From the NCBI GenBank assembly GCA_902800345.1, contig CADCDO010000002.1, positions 62,001 through 126,000 on the forward strand: a stretch of DNA of 64,000 nucleotides, in the 5' to 3' direction. A program made the position numbers and the translations under genes. The notes beneath the pieces are model-generated. The model worked only from the letters and a program-made list of their open reading frames with translations. It was not told where the DNA came from and ran no database searches. This document shows positions 8,590 to 16,991 of this stretch, in pieces (position 1 is the first letter of the stretch; every line of letters begins with the position of its first letter). Origin of the DNA: Fibrobacter succinogenes (lineage in GTDB: Bacteria; Fibrobacterota; Fibrobacteria; Fibrobacterales; Fibrobacteraceae).

Positions 8590-8621
8590 AATTCACTCCC
8601 GTGACGGAACTTTTTATTCGC

Positions 8622-8665
8622 TTTTGTAACACTCCGTCAGTGATTTTACAATTTGTGTTACAAAA
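8622..8665 (-). promoter_or_regulatory. 11-bp perfect inverted repeat upstream of the porin gene
   Basis: TTTTGTAACAC (8622-8632) and GTGTTACAAAA (8655-8665) are exact reverse complements separated by 22 bases, 33 bases upstream of the start codon. It could be a dimeric repressor operator or a leader-RNA hairpin. Confidence 0.55.
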
Positions 8666-8782
8666 TCCTAGGCATTCGCCTTTTTATTTTTCTTGGAGCA
8701 AAGCGCGTGCCAATTATTTTTTAGTTCAATCCATTCAGAATCATTTTCTTCTACGCCCATATGTTAGCTTCTCCTATCTTTG

Positions 8783-8796
8783 TTAGTTTAGTCTAA
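8783..8796. promoter_or_regulatory. DtxR-family box-like site
   Basis: TTAGTTTAGTCTAA has the TTAG/CTAA half-sites seen repeatedly before the dtxR-like gene at 12722-12800. It lies between the end of feoB and the porin gene and could act on the porin promoter. Confidence 0.4.
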
Positions 8797-8808
8797 TTTA
8801 AGGCGTTT

Positions 8809-8848
8809 AATTAAGGGCTGACGGCTTCGGGGCCACCAGCCCTTAATA
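8809..8848 (-). terminator. Terminator of the feo operon
   Basis: Long hairpin with arms TTAAGGGCTG and CAGCCCTTAA around a 15-base G/C-rich loop, just after the feoB stop. On the minus strand the tail is A/T-mixed rather than a clean T-run. Confidence 0.65.
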
Positions 8849-8870
8849 ATGATTCTTGACTCAAATAAGG

Positions 8871-11800
8871 TTAGTCTTCAAAACGCCTTTTCTTGTTTGC
8901 ATCCATACCAAAGAGTTTGAGGAACACGAATGTCGCCACAAGCACAATGATTGAACATACAATCCAGAACACATTTCCACCGACCGGAATCTGGTAGAGG
9001 AGTACTGCAACAGCCCAAGCGAGGATTGTCTGCACCACAGCCATCAGCACACCCAGCCCGAGCCCGATTTCGCGGACCACGACACCCATCGCCGCAAGGC
9101 ACGGCACATAGAGCAAGATGAAGATGAGGAACGCGAACACCTGCCAGTTAAATCCATCGACCGGATTCCCGTTCTTGTCCGGGTTGTGGAAGTAAGAGCG
9201 GAGGTTGGCGTAGATGTCAGCCGTCTCGCTCAAGTCGCCTTCTTCGAGAGCGCCGATTTCGTCTTCGCTCAGCGTAAGGCCAGCAGCAGCGAGCTTTGCA
9301 AAGACTTCTTCGCGAGCCTTGTCGGCACCTTCTTCTTCACTGAAGGTTTCGATGGAAGCGTATTCTTCGCAAGTAATCGCCTTCGCTTCAAGAATCTTGT
9401 CCAGCGTGACCTTCTTGAGTTCCGCGGCATTCTGCGCTTCGAGTTCGCCAGAAGTTCCGAGAATGTCCGTGAGGGAGCCAAAGACTTCGCTCAAGTTTTC
9501 AGGAATCGTGCCGAGGGCTTCCTTGAACGCACCGAGGATATCCGGAGCACCACCTTCTTCCTCTTCTTCAGCAGGGCATTCATCCACGCCAGCGATGAGA
9601 GGCTTTTCGGTTGGTGAGCTAGCCGAACCATCGGCAGCGGGCGCTTCGGCAGTGGGCGCTTCGGTCGGTTCGGCTGAAACCTCACTGGATCCTTCGCTTT
9701 GCTCAGGATGACGAGATGCAACAGCACTGTCAGCGACAACGGCGCTATCCGTGGCTGCTTCGGCTACTTTTGCAGAATCCGCGACAGCAGTACTATCTGC
9801 GACAGCAATGTTTCCATTTGCATCGGGGCGTTGCGGGGTGTCCCCGCTAGAAGGGGTAGCGACCGACTCGGCGGGCGCGAGGGGAAGGCCTTCCCCACTA
9901 TTACCCACACTCTCGTCTCTCGTCTCCCGTCTTTGGACATTCGCTTCGCTCATGTCCCAACCATTCGGCTCGGTCATGCCCAACTTCGTTGGTCGCGACT
10001 CTCGCCTTAATTGGTTGTCGTCTGATGCATCGCCCGGACCCGCCATGGAGTACAAGGAGTTCATCGTACCAATCACAGCTTCCTTAGCAAGGAGACCCGT
10101 AAACAGCGACACAGAAGCCGGCCAGTTGTTCGATTCCACACCGAACGGTTCGAAAATCGGAGTAATCGCCTTGCCAATTGCAGAAAGCAAGCTGTTTTCG
10201 GAATCACCGTTACCCGCAGTGAATTCGCTTTCCGTCTGGACCTTTGATTCGTCAATCACGACACCTTCAGGCAGCGGCACTTCCTTTTCGTCCTGAACCA
10301 TCGCGTAGCCTTCTTCGGACTTTACGATTTCAGTCTTTTCGCCATTGATTTCCGTATAAAGTTTTTCAACAAAACCAAAGCTATTGAGGAACCCGAGGAT
10401 GGCAACGGCAATCGTAATCACCTTACCGGCACGGATAACGTAATCACGCAAACGGAGCCAGGAGTGGATCATGAGCGACTTGAATTTCGGCAGGTGGTAT
10501 GGCGGCAACTCCATTACAAAGTTGCTCGCCTCGCCAACAAACAAGGATCGACGAAGAACCAATCCATACACAATCGCAAAAAGAACACCCGCAAGGTAGA
10601 GCGCAAACACCACCGTCCCTGCCTGCGTCCCGAAGAACGCAGCCGCAAACAGCGCATACACCGGGAGGCGAGCGCCACAGCTCATGAACGGCACAAGGAA
10701 AATCGTGAGGAAACGTTCACGCTTGGATTCGAGCACGCGGGAGCCCATAATGCCCGGCACGCCGCAACCAAAGCCAACCATCATCGGCACAAACGCACGA
10801 CCAGGCAATCCGAGGAATCGCATAAAGCGGTCCGCGACAAACGCCGCACGCGCCATGTACCCCGAGTCTTCCAGGAACGAAAGGCAGAGGAACATGAAGA
10901 AGATGACCGGAATGAACGTCGAGACCGTCTGGATACCGGCACCGATACCGTCGGCGAGAATTGCAGACACAAAGCCCGGCGCATGGAGCACATCCGTGAG
11001 CAAATAGCCAAGGCCATCCACAAAGATGGCGCCAAACAGCACGTCAAAGAAATCGATAAACGCACTGCCGATGGTCACCGCGACCCAGAAAACAAGATAC
11101 ATCACCAAGAGGAAAATCGGAAGCGAAGCCCAACGGTTGAGCAAAACAGAGTCCAACTTGTCCGACCAGGTTCTCTTTGTACGGCTCGAAAGAATCGTCT
11201 TGCTTGCAATTTCGTGCGCCATGCTGTAGCGGGAATCCGCCATCGCAAATTCACTTTCTTCGCCAAGAATGGCAGTCACCTCGGCCTTGTTAATCTGCAC
11301 CTTGGCTTCGGCAAACTTGTCCGCATAGCTTTTTTCGTTGCCCAAGTACATCAGCGAAACCCAGCGGGCATCCGTATCCAAAAGCTTTGCGACCGGTTCC
11401 ACCTTCGGCTTCAAATACTCGATAGCGGCTTCTACCTTCTCGCCGTAATCAATCGCCTTGGGCTTCATCTTCTTGCCCGCGATAACATGCGCCATGTGGC
11501 TGATGAAATTCGTGATGCTTCTTTCGTTCACGGCAGAAAGCGGAATCACCGGCACGCCAAAACGTTCCGCAAGGATATCCAAGTCCAAATGCAGGCCGCG
11601 CTTTTCGGAAATGTCGATCATGTTCGCCGCAATCACCATCGGGATTTGCATATCGACAAGCTGCGTGGTCAAGAACAAATTGCGTTCGATATTCGAAGCA
11701 TCAATAATATTGATAATTAGGTCGGCCTCGCGAGTGAGCAAGTAATCGACAGCAGCGCGTTCGTCTTCGGCATTGGCGAAAAGCGCATAAGTACCCGGCA

Positions 11801-11978
11801 AGTCCACAACGCGGATATGCTGGTCGCCAATTTCAAAAAAGCCTTCCTTCTTTTCGACAGTCACGCCAGGCCAGTTACCAACACTCTGGCGAGCGCCCGT
11901 AAGAGCATTAAATAGAGCCGTTTTACCGCAGTTCGGGTTACCGGCAATGGCAATAGTAAAAAGCTTCGGAGCCATCAC
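8871..11978 (-). CDS. feoB: Ferrous iron transporter FeoB with long repeat-rich insertion
   Basis: 1035 residues, about 250-300 longer than most FeoB. It is an inner-membrane Fe(II) transporter with a fused G protein. The N-terminal G domain has GNPNCGKTALFN (G1), VGNWPGVTVEKK (G2), DLPGTY (G3), NMID (G4) and SAVN (G5). The membrane core includes the Gate motifs CGVPGIMGSR and FMSCGARLPVY, then GLLAKEAVIGT. From about residue 648 to 943 there is a hydrophilic insertion rich in Ala/Asp/Glu/Ser, part of it translated from dispersed repeats (RHPEQSEGSS near 760). The last helices (YVPCLAAMGVVVRE) follow. Its ATG overlaps the feoA stop. Transport function is expected; the insertion is unusual. 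Confidence 0.95.
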   Translation of the reverse strand: MMAPKLFTIAIAGNPNCGKTALFNALTGARQSVGNWPGVTVEKKEGFFEIGDQHIRVVDLPGTYALFANAEDERAAVDYLLTREADLIINIIDASNIERNLFLTTQLVDMQIPMVIAANMIDISEKRGLHLDLDILAERFGVPVIPLSAVNERSITNFISHMAHVIAGKKMKPKAIDYGEKVEAAIEYLKPKVEPVAKLLDTDARWVSLMYLGNEKSYADKFAEAKVQINKAEVTAILGEESEFAMADSRYSMAHEIASKTILSSRTKRTWSDKLDSVLLNRWASLPIFLLVMYLVFWVAVTIGSAFIDFFDVLFGAIFVDGLGYLLTDVLHAPGFVSAILADGIGAGIQTVSTFIPVIFFMFLCLSFLEDSGYMARAAFVADRFMRFLGLPGRAFVPMMVGFGCGVPGIMGSRVLESKRERFLTIFLVPFMSCGARLPVYALFAAAFFGTQAGTVVFALYLAGVLFAIVYGLVLRRSLFVGEASNFVMELPPYHLPKFKSLMIHSWLRLRDYVIRAGKVITIAVAILGFLNSFGFVEKLYTEINGEKTEIVKSEEGYAMVQDEKEVPLPEGVVIDESKVQTESEFTAGNGDSENSLLSAIGKAITPIFEPFGVESNNWPASVSLFTGLLAKEAVIGTMNSLYSMAGPGDASDDNQLRRESRPTKLGMTEPNGWDMSEANVQRRETRDESVGNSGEGLPLAPAESVATPSSGDTPQRPDANGNIAVADSTAVADSAKVAEAATDSAVVADSAVASRHPEQSEGSSEVSAEPTEAPTAEAPAADGSASSPTEKPLIAGVDECPAEEEEEGGAPDILGAFKEALGTIPENLSEVFGSLTDILGTSGELEAQNAAELKKVTLDKILEAKAITCEEYASIETFSEEEGADKAREEVFAKLAAAGLTLSEDEIGALEEGDLSETADIYANLRSYFHNPDKNGNPVDGFNWQVFAFLIFILLYVPCLAAMGVVVREIGLGLGVLMAVVQTILAWAVAVLLYQIPVGGNVFWIVCSIIVLVATFVFLKLFGMDANKKRRFED
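9683..9713. repeat. Palindromic repeat copy inside feoB
   Basis: Copy of the TGGATCCTTCG..CTCAGGATGACG element that is otherwise intergenic in this window (28689, 32717, 24011 and others). It is in frame here and encodes RHPEQSEGSS on the minus strand. Confidence 0.8.
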
Positions 11979-12259
11979 ACCCTCTTCAATTTAAGAACGT
12001 TCGCTTCTTGTCTGCGAAGCGACAAACGGTACGACAAAACACTAACTTCAATCGGATCCCCGAGAGGCGCCACCTGCAAGACTTCCAGCGTCACGCCACG
12101 GACAAGCCCCATCGACAAGAGCTTGGACTTGTAGCGGGCATCACCCTCGTTGTAGCCGACAATTTCAACCTTGTCGCCACGTTTAAGATCCGAAAATTTC
12201 GGTTCCAAATCCCATTTTTTAGTTTGCGACTTGCCGCCGCAACCACAATTACAACCCAT
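11975..12259 (-). CDS. feoA: FeoA-like protein with Cys-rich N-terminus
   Basis: 94 residues. FeoA is a small cytoplasmic SH3-fold protein needed for FeoB-dependent iron uptake. The FeoA domain covers residues 20-94 with LKRGDKVEIVGYNEG, SKLLSMGLVRGVTLEVLQ and LSYRLSLRRQEANVL. Before it lies a short extension beginning MGCNCGCGGK, with three Cys in a C-x-C-x-C pattern, which is unusual for FeoA and might bind metal (inference). It overlaps feoB by 4 nt and follows the dtxR-like gene by 1 nt, forming one operon. Confidence 0.92.
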   Translation of the reverse strand: MGCNCGCGGKSQTKKWDLEPKFSDLKRGDKVEIVGYNEGDARYKSKLLSMGLVRGVTLEVLQVAPLGDPIEVSVLSYRLSLRRQEANVLKLKRV

Positions 12260-12260
12260 T

Positions 12261-12695
12261 TTATTTTCCTTTTTTAGCCTTCAAAGCATTGGCCTTTTTG
12301 GCAACAACGCCTTCATTGCCTTTTTTCATAAATTCTTCAATGGTAGCGAGAGTTTCAGCCGAAAGAATATGTTCCATACAGCAAGCATCCTTGTCCGCAA
12401 TCGCTTCAGAAACGCCCAGACGAATCAAGAATCCCTTGAGGAGAATATGGCGGTTCAACACATCGGCAGCCGCCTTGCGACCCGCTTCCGTAAGTTCCAC
12501 ACCGCTATAAGGTTCCTGCGTCACAAGCCCGAGCTTCTTGAGCTCGAGAATCGCCTTTGCCACAGAAGGCATCTTGACAGACAAAGCCGCCGCAATATCC
12601 TTGACACGGGCAATCCCGTTCGCGAGGCGAAGCATGTGCACCATCTCGAGGTAGTCTTCGAGACTCTGGCTGAGTTTCAAGTGATTGTTTTCCAT
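12261..12695 (-). CDS. DtxR/MntR-family metal-dependent repressor
   Basis: 144 residues. An N-terminal winged helix (residues 1-65, SLEDYLEMVHML, ARVKDIAAALSVKMPSVAKAILELKKLGLV) and a dimerisation/metal domain (66-135) with CCMEHILSAET, matching the DtxR/MntR C-x-x-EH metal-binding motif. No C-terminal SH3 domain is fused; FeoA, encoded next, has that fold separately. It probably senses Fe(II) or Mn(II) and represses the feo operon and itself through the TTAG/CTAA array just upstream. The tail is Lys/Ala-rich. Metal specificity cannot be told from sequence alone. Confidence 0.92.
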   Translation of the reverse strand: MENNHLKLSQSLEDYLEMVHMLRLANGIARVKDIAAALSVKMPSVAKAILELKKLGLVTQEPYSGVELTEAGRKAAADVLNRHILLKGFLIRLGVSEAIADKDACCMEHILSAETLATIEEFMKKGNEGVVAKKANALKAKKGK

Positions 12696-12721
12696 ATGAT
12701 GATCCTTTAACGTTAACGTCG

Positions 12722-12800
12722 TCTAATTTTATTAGATTTGACTAATTTTTTATTAGACAAGACTAAATTTAATAAGCCTCGACTAATTAGTCAAGGCTAA
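12722..12800 (-). promoter_or_regulatory. Array of DtxR-type half-sites before the feo operon
   Basis: About eight TTAG or CTAA half-sites lie within 80 A+T-rich bases, including TTAGACAAGACTAA (12753-12766), the palindrome GACTAATTAGTC (12781-12792) and TTAGTCAAGGCTAA. They resemble DtxR-family boxes and probably overlap the promoter of the dtxR-feoA-feoB operon. Confidence 0.65.
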
Positions 12801-12830
12801 ACTTTTTATTTTTTGAAAAATAAGAAAAAA

Positions 12831-13289
12831 TTACATTTCAATAAGAATTCCGGCCTGCATATATATATAGCCGTTGCCGGAGTGGTTCAAGAACTGGTAT
12901 CCGCCAGAAAAGATTATAGAAGAACGGTCTCCATTCTTGATATCGAGTCCGGCGCCTGCGCGCCAGAACATTTGATTGTTCTTGCCGAACATGTATCCGA
13001 AATCGCCCGTGGCGATAGGCAAAACTGTCCTCCCAACCGGGAGACGGACCCAAACGCTCCCAGACACAGGAGCATACCCCACATTGTCAAGTTCCTCGTA
13101 GCCACCGCCCAATCCGACAAAGACCATCTGGTCTATCGGATACCACAGATGGCCATAGAAGCTCATGTTGAAGCGCCCCATGTGGCTTGTACGATTGCAA
13201 AAACCGCCCTGTGCGTCCATAGTAAAGGCATTCGCCGGAACGGCGACAAAGGCAAAAGCAAATATAATGGCTGTTAAAAACTTTTTCAT
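12831..13289 (-). CDS. Small secreted beta-barrel-like protein
   Basis: 152 residues with a signal peptide (MKKFLTAIIFAFAFVAVPANA, cleavage near 21). The mature part is Gly- and aromatic-rich with alternating strands (FVGLGGGYEEL, GDFGYMFGKNNQMFWRAGAGLDI, IIFSGGYQFL), as in small outer-membrane OmpA/OmpW-like barrels. It ends in ILIEM, not Phe. I do not recognise a family. It is a single gene between the feo regulatory region and a repeat-rich spacer. Confidence 0.65.
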   Translation of the reverse strand: MKKFLTAIIFAFAFVAVPANAFTMDAQGGFCNRTSHMGRFNMSFYGHLWYPIDQMVFVGLGGGYEELDNVGYAPVSGSVWVRLPVGRTVLPIATGDFGYMFGKNNQMFWRAGAGLDIKNGDRSSIIFSGGYQFLNHSGNGYIYMQAGILIEM

Positions 13290-13319
13290 ATCTACACTCT
13301 AATATATAAATTATAATCC

Positions 13320-13525
13320 ACCTGCGAAATGGCGATGGGGCAAGCCCGAACCTCCTTGACTCGGTGGTTCGGCAGTGCTTCGGCGAGCTCAGCATACCAG
13401 CTCACCAACCGGCTCATCATTGTAGCAAGCGACCATGCCCATTGCCCAAAGCGAAGCGATCCCATACCTTCACTGGATCCTTCCCCTTACAGGGTCAGGA
13501 TGACGGGGCCAGACTGCCTAACCCC
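13320..13525. repeat. Intergenic repeat cluster
   Basis: No gene seen. It contains several short inverted words (GAGCTCAGCATACCAGCTC, GCGAAGCGA) and a copy of the TGGATCC..CAGGATGACG element at 13471-13505 (CACTGGATCCTTCC, CAGGATGACGG). Confidence 0.55.
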
Positions 13526-13531
13526 TATAAA

Positions 13532-14683
13532 TCACTCGTCGCTTCGTGCTTCACGTGCCCATCCGCCACTGCGTTCACGCTTAAACGCAAGGAAAAATCC
13601 CTTGAGCATTGCAAGATTCATGAGCAGGAAGTAATAGGCGCTCGGAAGGATTCTCGTGACTGCCACGAGCAACGCAAGCGTCATGCCACCAAAGAACACC
13701 TGGTAGAAAAGCCCCTTCGTCAAAAGCAAAGCGTTTGCGACATACAAAAGAATCAGGATATGCGGGGAGAACCAGCGAATGATTTTATGCGAGAAAAACA
13801 GATACGCCAACAGCGGCCTGAACGGATTCAACAGCGGCAAATAAGAGAACAAGTAATTGAAGTTCGCACGACCGATACGTACCTTGCGCCTATATTCGCC
13901 ACTGGATTCCTTCGACGTCTGCTCTGTACCGATGGCGCTTGCCACGAACGTGCAGTAGAATCCCTTCTGCAAAATTTTTGTCGTTACGAAGAAGTCGTCC
14001 ATGACGCTCTTCTTCACCGGGAGTTCCGTATAAAGTTCCCTGCGGATGGCATAAAGGGCGCCGTTTCCGCCAATCAGGCGATCCAGCACGCCCTCGAACT
14101 TCTTGATTTCACTTTCCAGGTCCCAATAGGAGCTTTCACCTTTACCAAGAACGCTCCCGCTCTTATCCGAAAGAATCAAGTGACCGCAAACGCAACCAAT
14201 TTTCTTGTCCTGGAACGGGCTCACCAGTTTACGAACAACATTCGGAAAGAACATCGTATTCGCATCGCAGAACAGCAAGATATCGTTCTTCGCAATTTTC
14301 TGCAAGCGGTTCAGCATGGCCGCCTTGCCCGCATTTTTCGGAGCTTTCACCAAAGTAATGCCTTGATCTGCATAGCGGGAAATGATTTCAGCCGTCTTGT
14401 CTGCAGAGCCATCATCACCGATGAGCACTTCCAGTTTTTCTCTAGGGTAATCGATTTCGAGAATGTTCTGGATTTTGCGTTCGATAACCGCCTCTTCGTT
14501 ATAAGCGGAAATCAGGATGGATACCGTCGGGAGTTCCGCATTTTCCATTTCCGGCTGTTTTTTTCGCTTGAAGATTTCACTCACAAACGGGAGCGTCATC
14601 GGGAACAACAAATAACAGTGAACAATCAGGAACAGCAAAACCCAGAAAGCAATTTGTGCATAAAAGAGAACGTTTTCACTCAT
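13532..14683 (-). CDS. Membrane glycosyltransferase family 2
   Basis: 383 residues from the ATG at 14683, chosen because AAGGAGTGG precedes it and it overlaps the upstream stop (ATGA). One N-terminal TM helix, then a GT-A domain with SILISAYNEE, IGDDGSADKTAE, FCDANT (D-x-D-like) and KSVMDDFFVTTK, a RRKVRIGRANF segment in place of Q-x-x-RW, and two or three C-terminal helices. It resembles the BcsA/PgaC-like processive or polyprenol-dependent GT2 group and probably uses a nucleotide sugar for envelope polysaccharide. The last 15 residues run into a repeat-like region. It is the last gene of the clpP operon. Confidence 0.85.
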   Translation of the reverse strand: MSENVLFYAQIAFWVLLFLIVHCYLLFPMTLPFVSEIFKRKKQPEMENAELPTVSILISAYNEEAVIERKIQNILEIDYPREKLEVLIGDDGSADKTAEIISRYADQGITLVKAPKNAGKAAMLNRLQKIAKNDILLFCDANTMFFPNVVRKLVSPFQDKKIGCVCGHLILSDKSGSVLGKGESSYWDLESEIKKFEGVLDRLIGGNGALYAIRRELYTELPVKKSVMDDFFVTTKILQKGFYCTFVASAIGTEQTSKESSGEYRRKVRIGRANFNYLFSYLPLLNPFRPLLAYLFFSHKIIRWFSPHILILLYVANALLLTKGLFYQVFFGGMTLALLVAVTRILPSAYYFLLMNLAMLKGFFLAFKRERSGGWAREARSDE

Positions 14684-15156
14684 TTCGAAATCCACTCCTT
14701 CTCTTTTTCAAGAATCTGGTAAAGCAAGTATTTCATTTCTTCTGCCGTATAGGAATCCTTGATCGTCAAGATCGAGAGTCCCTTCGGTGCAATCAGAACA
14801 AATGCCGGGAGCACGTTCAATTCCCACACGTCAAAATAGCAGCGCTGCACCGTCTTGCGTTTGCCGTCGCAAACAATCGTATCCTGAGAATCCGCATCGA
14901 GCTTCACCGGGACAAAGCGCGTATTCAAAAGCGAAGCGACAGTCGGGTCCGAATAAGTATTGGCATCCATGATGCGGCAAGGGACACACCAGTCCGCATA
15001 AAGATCGACGAATATAAGCTTGCTCGATTCTTTCGCCTTTTCAAGCGCCTCGGTATAATTCATCCAATGCACAAGTTTAGGCTTCGGCGGTGGAGCGGCA
15101 AAAGCAGAAAGCGCAAGGCAAAGTAAAGCAACAACCCACAAACAAGGTTTCATCAT
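14680..15156 (-). CDS. Secreted thioredoxin-fold protein
   Basis: 158 residues with a signal peptide (MMKPCLWVVALLCLALSAFA). The thioredoxin fold has VDLYADWCVPCRIMD, a redox-active C-V-P-C pair, and the cis-Pro region NVLPAFVLI. It resembles the DUF255/DsbD-gamma-like thioredoxins (EKAKESSKLIFVDLYADWC). It probably reduces or isomerises disulfides of envelope proteins. It overlaps both the upstream lipoprotein (ATGATGA) and the downstream glycosyltransferase, so translation is coupled. The partner reductant is not evident locally; a DsbD-like gene begins far away at 63398. Confidence 0.88.
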   Translation of the reverse strand: MMKPCLWVVALLCLALSAFAAPPPKPKLVHWMNYTEALEKAKESSKLIFVDLYADWCVPCRIMDANTYSDPTVASLLNTRFVPVKLDADSQDTIVCDGKRKTVQRCYFDVWELNVLPAFVLIAPKGLSILTIKDSYTAEEMKYLLYQILEKEKEWISK

Positions 15157-15482
15157 TTCTTGTCCTTTTTTTGCTGCGGTACAACTTTGGGGATACCCAG
15201 CAAAGAATCGATTCTCTCCGATACCGCCGTCTGGAACGCCACCCAGCCTCTTTCATCATCGAGAACTTTGTCACAAGCCTTGATAAATTCTTCGCGGGTA
15301 TAACCGTATTTTTTCAGGACATCCTGACGGATAAGCCGTGCCGAAGGGGATTCGCCACCAAAATTTTGCTCGGCTACACGCATTTCCACAAATGCGGCCA
15401 CGAGGCGTTCATCCGGTTTGGTGCCGGATTCCGAACAAGCGCAAAACGCCAAGGCGACCACACAGAGAAACGCAAAACGCAT
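15153..15482 (-). CDS. Small lipoprotein, possibly DUF4296-like
   Basis: 109 residues from the ATG at 15482, 7 nt after the ftsY stop. An upstream in-frame ATG at 15650 lies inside ftsY and gives no signal peptide, so it was not chosen. MRFAFLCVVALAFCAC is a lipoprotein signal with the acylated Cys near 14 or 16. The mature part is helical (ERLVAAFVEMRVAEQNF, RQDVLKKYGYTREEFIKACD) and resembles DUF4296 lipoproteins of Bacteroidota by pattern only. Function unknown. It is coupled to the thioredoxin gene. Confidence 0.75.
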   Translation of the reverse strand: MRFAFLCVVALAFCACSESGTKPDERLVAAFVEMRVAEQNFGGESPSARLIRQDVLKKYGYTREEFIKACDKVLDDERGWVAFQTAVSERIDSLLGIPKVVPQQKKDKK

Positions 15483-15489
15483 CAAGAGA

Positions 15490-16410
15490 CTACTCCCTGT
15501 TTTCCAGAGCGTTCTCGAAAAGCCCATCGACGTAGTCGCGCTTGTTGAATTCCACGAGCTGGTCGATGCGTTCGCCCATGCCGACCCAGCGAATAGGAAT
15601 TTGCAACGAACTAGCAATCGAGAGCACGGAGCCACCGCGCGCGGTTCCATCGAGTTTTGTCACCACAAGCCCCGTCAAGGGGAAGCTCTGGTTGAAAATC
15701 TTCGTCTGGTTGATGGTGTTCTGTCCAGTGTTGCCGTCTATCACGAGCCACATGTCGTGCGGCATCGCCGGATCCACTTTCTTGATAACGCGGACAATCT
15801 TCTTGAGTTCTTCCATCAAGTAGTCTTTGTTGTGCAAGCGGCCAGCGGTATCGATCAGCACCACGTCGCAGCCGCGGGCGACCGCAGCACTGCAAGCGTC
15901 AAATGCGACCGCAGCCGGATCCGAGCCTTCCTGATGCTTCACGAATTCGGCACCCGAACGTTCGGCCCATGTTTCAAGCTGGTCAATTGCAGCCGCACGG
16001 AACGTATCGCAAGCGGCAATCATCACCTTCTTGCCTTCGTTCTTGAGGCGAGCGGCAAGCTTACCGATTGTCGTCGTCTTGCCCGCACCGTTCACGCCAA
16101 TCACGAGCACCACATGCGGCTTGCCCTTGAGTTCAAACGGCGGCGGGTCCTTGAGCAAGCGTTCCGCTTCGTTACGCATGATGTCAAGCACCTGCTCTGT
16201 GGTAAGCGACTTGCCCAAAGCATTTTCGCGAAGTGCATCCGTCAAAAGGAATGCGGCTTCGACACCGACATCAGCCTTGATGAGATGCTCTTCGAGTTCT
16301 TCGAGCGTCTCGTCCGTAATCTTACCGGCACCGACAATACCCTTCAACTCGCCAAGCAAGGCGTCGCGGGTCTTGGCAAGGCCGCTCTTAATTGCAGAAA
16401 ACAAACCCAT
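15490..16410 (-). CDS. ftsY: Signal recognition particle receptor FtsY
   Basis: 306 residues. It is a GTPase that docks SRP-ribosome complexes at the membrane. The NG domain fills almost the whole protein: N domain about 1-90, then GVNGAGKTTTIGKLA (P-loop), DTFRAAAIDQLETWAER, DTAGR and TKLDGTARGG. The acidic A domain of E. coli FtsY is absent, as in many bacteria; a short N-terminal helix (MGLFSAIKSGLAKTRDAL) can serve as a lipid-binding segment. Its ATG overlaps the clpP stop by 1 nt. Confidence 0.96.
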   Translation of the reverse strand: MGLFSAIKSGLAKTRDALLGELKGIVGAGKITDETLEELEEHLIKADVGVEAAFLLTDALRENALGKSLTTEQVLDIMRNEAERLLKDPPPFELKGKPHVVLVIGVNGAGKTTTIGKLAARLKNEGKKVMIAACDTFRAAAIDQLETWAERSGAEFVKHQEGSDPAAVAFDACSAAVARGCDVVLIDTAGRLHNKDYLMEELKKIVRVIKKVDPAMPHDMWLVIDGNTGQNTINQTKIFNQSFPLTGLVVTKLDGTARGGSVLSIASSLQIPIRWVGMGERIDQLVEFNKRDYVDGLFENALENRE

Positions 16411-16991
16411 TAGATAATACTCTCGACTTTATCCACGAGACCGTAAGCCTTGGCCTCTTCGGCAGACATGAAGTTGTCGCGTTCCGTATCGTGGTCAATC
16501 TGTTCAATCGTGTGGCCGGACGTTTCAGCAAGAATCTTGCCCGTGATACCACGGATGCGAAGCATTTCTTCGGCCTGGATTTGGATATCGCTTGCAGGCG
16601 CCACAATTTCGCCGTGAATGAGCGGCTGGTGAATCATGATGCGGGCGTTCGGCCATGCAGCGCGCTTACCCTTTGCACCGGCAGTGAGGAGCACGGCACC
16701 CATCGAAGCCGCCTGACCGCAGCAAACCGTCACGACATCGCTTTCAATAGCGTTCATGCAGTCGTAAATGGCAAGGCCACTCGAAATCACGCCACCCGGG
16801 CTGTTGATGAAGAAAATAATATCTTCATGATTCAAAGAATCCAAATACAGGAGTTGCTTGACAATGCGTTCGGCACTTTCGTCATCGACACCACCCCACA
16901 AGAAAATTCTGCGCTTGGAGGCGAGGTATTCTTCTGCCTTCCTGAGCATGTCCGGGGTCTGCTTTTCTTTATTTTCGTTACAGTCAGCCAT
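16410..16991 (-). CDS. clpP: ATP-dependent Clp protease proteolytic subunit
   Basis: 193 residues, usual size. A serine peptidase forming the ClpP tetradecamer, working with ClpX/ClpA. Catalytic Ser is in CCGQAASMGAVLL, His in ARIMIHQPL, and Asp in HDTERDNFMS. FFINSPGGVISSGLAIYD is the family's core strand. The N-terminus has a short acidic extension (MADCNENKEKQTPD). No clpX or tig adjoins it; instead it leads an operon with ftsY, a lipoprotein, a thioredoxin and a glycosyltransferase. Confidence 0.96.
   Translation of the reverse strand: MADCNENKEKQTPDMLRKAEEYLASKRRIFLWGGVDDESAERIVKQLLYLDSLNHEDIIFFINSPGGVISSGLAIYDCMNAIESDVVTVCCGQAASMGAVLLTAGAKGKRAAWPNARIMIHQPLIHGEIVAPASDIQIQAEEMLRIRGITGKILAETSGHTIEQIDHDTERDNFMSAEEAKAYGLVDKVESII

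Noticed and set aside
8601..8786. 61-codon + frame upstream of the porin gene
   Set aside because: It covers the inverted repeat and promoter region, and the peptide has no convincing features.
10464..11720. 418-codon + frame inside feoB
   Set aside because: Antisense shadow; very basic, no recognisable domain, opposite a confident feoB.
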